A stretch of DNA of 64,000 nt from Paracoccus aminovorans (GTDB lineage: Bacteria > Pseudomonadota > Alphaproteobacteria > Rhodobacterales > Rhodobacteraceae): contig NZ_LN832559.1 of the NCBI RefSeq assembly GCF_900005615.1, positions 1,766,837-1,830,836 on the forward strand. Reading direction: 5' to 3'. Shown here piece after piece: positions 62,396 to 64,000 of this stretch. The notes under the pieces are model-generated. The model saw only the letters and a list, made by a program, of their open reading frames with translations. It had not been told where the DNA came from and ran no database searches. How positions within the stretch are numbered: position 1 is the first letter of the stretch; each line of letters starts with the position of its first letter. The position numbers and the translations under genes are program-made.

Positions 62396-63997
62396 CTATT
62401 CCTTCGTCACCTGCCGATACATGGCCGAACTGACCGAGCCGCCCGAGGTCCAGTGCTGGACGTTACGCTGCGACGCCACCTGCTCGATCTTCTGAAACAT
62501 CGGGATGATCGGGGCGATCTCGCGATAGTCCTTCTGGATATCCAGATACATCTGCACCCGCTTGTCGGTGTCGCCTTCCAGGGTCGCCGCGACCGTGGCC
62601 TTGTTCATCTCGTCCGGCACCGCCCAGGCGTTGCGCCAGGCCAGCTGCGACAGGCCGGCATCGTCGGCATTGTTCGGGTTGTAGGCGAAGGTCGAGGCAT
62701 TGGTGTTCGGGTCGGCATAATCCGGGCCCCATTCGCCGATGAAGATCGGCACCTGGCGCGCGCGATAGGCGTCCAGCACCTGCGCCCCGGTCATCTGCTG
62801 GATCTCCAGCGTCAGCCCGGCCTGGGCCATGGCCGCCTGCAGGGTCTGGGCGGTGTCGGTGTATTCGCGGATGTCGCGGATCACGGTCCTGACCTTGCCC
62901 GAGGTGATGCCGGCATCGGTCAGGATCTGCTTCGCCTTCTCGACGTCGTAGCTCCAGGGATTCTCGTCCGAGCCGCCCAGATAGCCCTCGGGCAGGAAGT
63001 TCTGGTGCACCTTCCACTGGCCCTTCAGGAAGCTCGCCTCGATGCCCTTGTAATCGACCAGATATTTCATCGCCTCGATCACCTCGGGGCGCTGCAGCAG
63101 CGGGTCCTTCTGGTTCAGCCCCATGTAGAGGATGCGGCCGCGCAGCTCGTCCGTGACCTTCAGCTTGTCGTTGCCGGCGATGCCGTCCACGTCGGTCGGC
63201 GTCAGGTTGCGGGCGACGTCGATGTCGCCCTGTTCCAGCAGCAGCCGCTGGGCGCTGCTTTCCTGGACATGGCGCACGATCACCCGCTTCATCGCCGGCG
63301 CGCCCTGCCAGTAATCGGCATTGGCGGCCAACTGCACCGCCTCGTTCGGCCGCCAGGCGGCCAGGCTGTAGGCACCCGAGCCTGCGTCGTTGGTGGACAG
63401 CCAGGCATTGCCGAAATCCTCGCCCTCGGCATGGCTCATGGCGGTTTCCTTGTCCACGACCGAGCCGACCTCGGCCGCCAGGCAGTTCAGCACATAGGAT
63501 TGCGCATAGGGCTGGTCCAGCTTCAGGATCAGCCTGTTGTCCTCGAAGGTGATCTGCTGGTCCACGTTCTCGGGGGTGAAGCCGAACTGGTTCAGGATGA
63601 AGGCCGGCGATTTGTTCAGCTTGACCACGCGCTGCAGCGACCAGGCGGCGTCCTCGGCCCGGACCGGGTTGCCGGAATGGAACGTCACCCCGTCGCGCAT
63701 GGTCAGGGTGATGGTCTTGCCGTCCTCGCTGACCTCCCAGGATTCGGCCAGCGCGGGCTTGATGCCGGCGGCAAGGTCCAGCGGGTCGAAATCGACCAGC
63801 CGGTCGTAGATGTTCTTGATCACGTCCTGGCCCGAGAACTCGAAGCTCTGCCCGGGGTCCAGGCTGATGATGTCGTCGATCTGATGGGCGATGACCAGCG
63901 TGTCGGCCGGCGTCTCGGCCCAGGCGCCGGGGATGGCGCCGGCCAGCGAAAGGGCCGAAGCCAGAAGCAGCGCGCGAAGCGGCAAACGGTTCTGCAT
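62396..63997 (-). CDS. dppA: ABC transporter substrate-binding protein, peptide/opine type
   Basis: A 533-residue SBP family 5 protein. The signal peptide (ALLLASALSLAGAIPGAWA) ends near residue 28. DVIKNIYDRLVDFDP, PALAESWEVSEDGKTITLT and a FHSGNPVRAEDAAWSL-like block are the family 5 motifs. It binds a peptide, nickel chelate, opine or similar solute in the periplasm and delivers it to DppBC. It is first in the operon. The start lies 3 bp from the window edge, so its promoter and ribosome site are not visible. Confidence 0.93.
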   Translation of the reverse strand: MQNRLPLRALLLASALSLAGAIPGAWAETPADTLVIAHQIDDIISLDPGQSFEFSGQDVIKNIYDRLVDFDPLDLAAGIKPALAESWEVSEDGKTITLTMRDGVTFHSGNPVRAEDAAWSLQRVVKLNKSPAFILNQFGFTPENVDQQITFEDNRLILKLDQPYAQSYVLNCLAAEVGSVVDKETAMSHAEGEDFGNAWLSTNDAGSGAYSLAAWRPNEAVQLAANADYWQGAPAMKRVIVRHVQESSAQRLLLEQGDIDVARNLTPTDVDGIAGNDKLKVTDELRGRILYMGLNQKDPLLQRPEVIEAMKYLVDYKGIEASFLKGQWKVHQNFLPEGYLGGSDENPWSYDVEKAKQILTDAGITSGKVRTVIRDIREYTDTAQTLQAAMAQAGLTLEIQQMTGAQVLDAYRARQVPIFIGEWGPDYADPNTNASTFAYNPNNADDAGLSQLAWRNAWAVPDEMNKATVAATLEGDTDKRVQMYLDIQKDYREIAPIIPMFQKIEQVASQRNVQHWTSGGSVSSAMYRQVTKE

Positions 63998-64000
63998 GAG

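Overview
The window is about 64 kb of GC-rich DNA (roughly two-thirds G+C by eye). It looks like the chromosome of an alphaproteobacterium of the Rhodobacteraceae, most like Paracoccus. The reasons are the gene orders secDF-(Mth938-like)-ccmABCDG-hisC-tyrA and folK-rpoZ-rel, a mitochondrial-type complex I accessory subunit (NDUFA12) beside mlaD and a DUF2155 gene, a group-2 Mrp antiporter operon with fused mrpA and mrpB, and the very compact packing with many 1-4 nt start/stop overlaps. No rRNA, tRNA, CRISPR array, prophage or intact transposon was recognised. Coordinates and readings come from inspection only, with no database search.

Layout. 1-1.7 kb: the end of a three-gene cassette (AMP-forming ligase, acyl carrier protein, fold-III PLP decarboxylase). 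1.9-8.1 kb: the mrp cation/proton antiporter operon (+). 8.1-9.8 kb: aroK-aroB (-). 9.9-14.0 kb: a small membrane protein, a 540-residue exported protein, xerD and a CBS/CorC-type membrane protein (+). 14.2-14.35 kb: a short palindromic, MITE-like element. 14.4-17.4 kb: a MotA/ExbB-like and MotB/OmpA-like pair with long coiled coils (-). 17.4-19.1 kb: a ChaC-type cyclotransferase and a DUF2125 protein. 19.1-27.3 kb: one long minus-strand run reading yajC, secD, secF, an Mth938/NDUFAF3-like gene, ccmABCDG, hisC, tyrA. 27.4-27.6 kb: a symmetrical palindromic repeat. 27.7-29.5 kb: mazG and dusA, convergent.

29.5-31.4 kb is the only clearly accessory-looking stretch. It has lower GC, a lone glycosyltransferase gene and a frameshifted IS5-family transposase remnant abutting that gene's 3' end. 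31.4-33.2 kb: bolA-grxD, a perfect bidirectional terminator, and two membrane-associated stress-type proteins. 33.3-38.0 kb: a nitrogen/polyamine catabolism group (class V aminotransferase, class I glutamine amidotransferase, glutamine-synthetase-like PuuA, FAD oxidoreductase PuuB). 37.9-41.8 kb: DUF2062, rel, rpoZ, folK (-). 41.9-44.4 kb: an NYN-domain protein and a large fucosyltransferase-like protein. 44.4-51.1 kb: transketolase, a DMT exporter, a lauroyl-acyltransferase-like protein, accB-accC and aat (+). 51.1-54.7 kb: DUF2155, mlaD, NDUFA12, clpX and clpP (-). 54.9-57.0 kb: pth, DUF2332 and DUF2237 (+). 57.0-58.7 kb: a YigZ-like gene, a Fur/Mur regulator and a divergent VIT-type metal transporter. 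58.7-64 kb: a complete dpp/opp-type peptide or nickel ABC transporter (-).

Most genes are core functions: envelope and cytochrome c biogenesis, aromatic amino acids, fatty acid synthesis, proteostasis, ppGpp. The points most worth a second look are the ligase/ACP/decarboxylase cassette, the ZorAB-like motor pair, the palindromic element at 14.2 kb, a dispersed intergenic motif of about 25 bp with its inverted-pair version at 27.5 kb, the glycosyltransferase/IS5 scar, and the fucosyltransferase-like protein.
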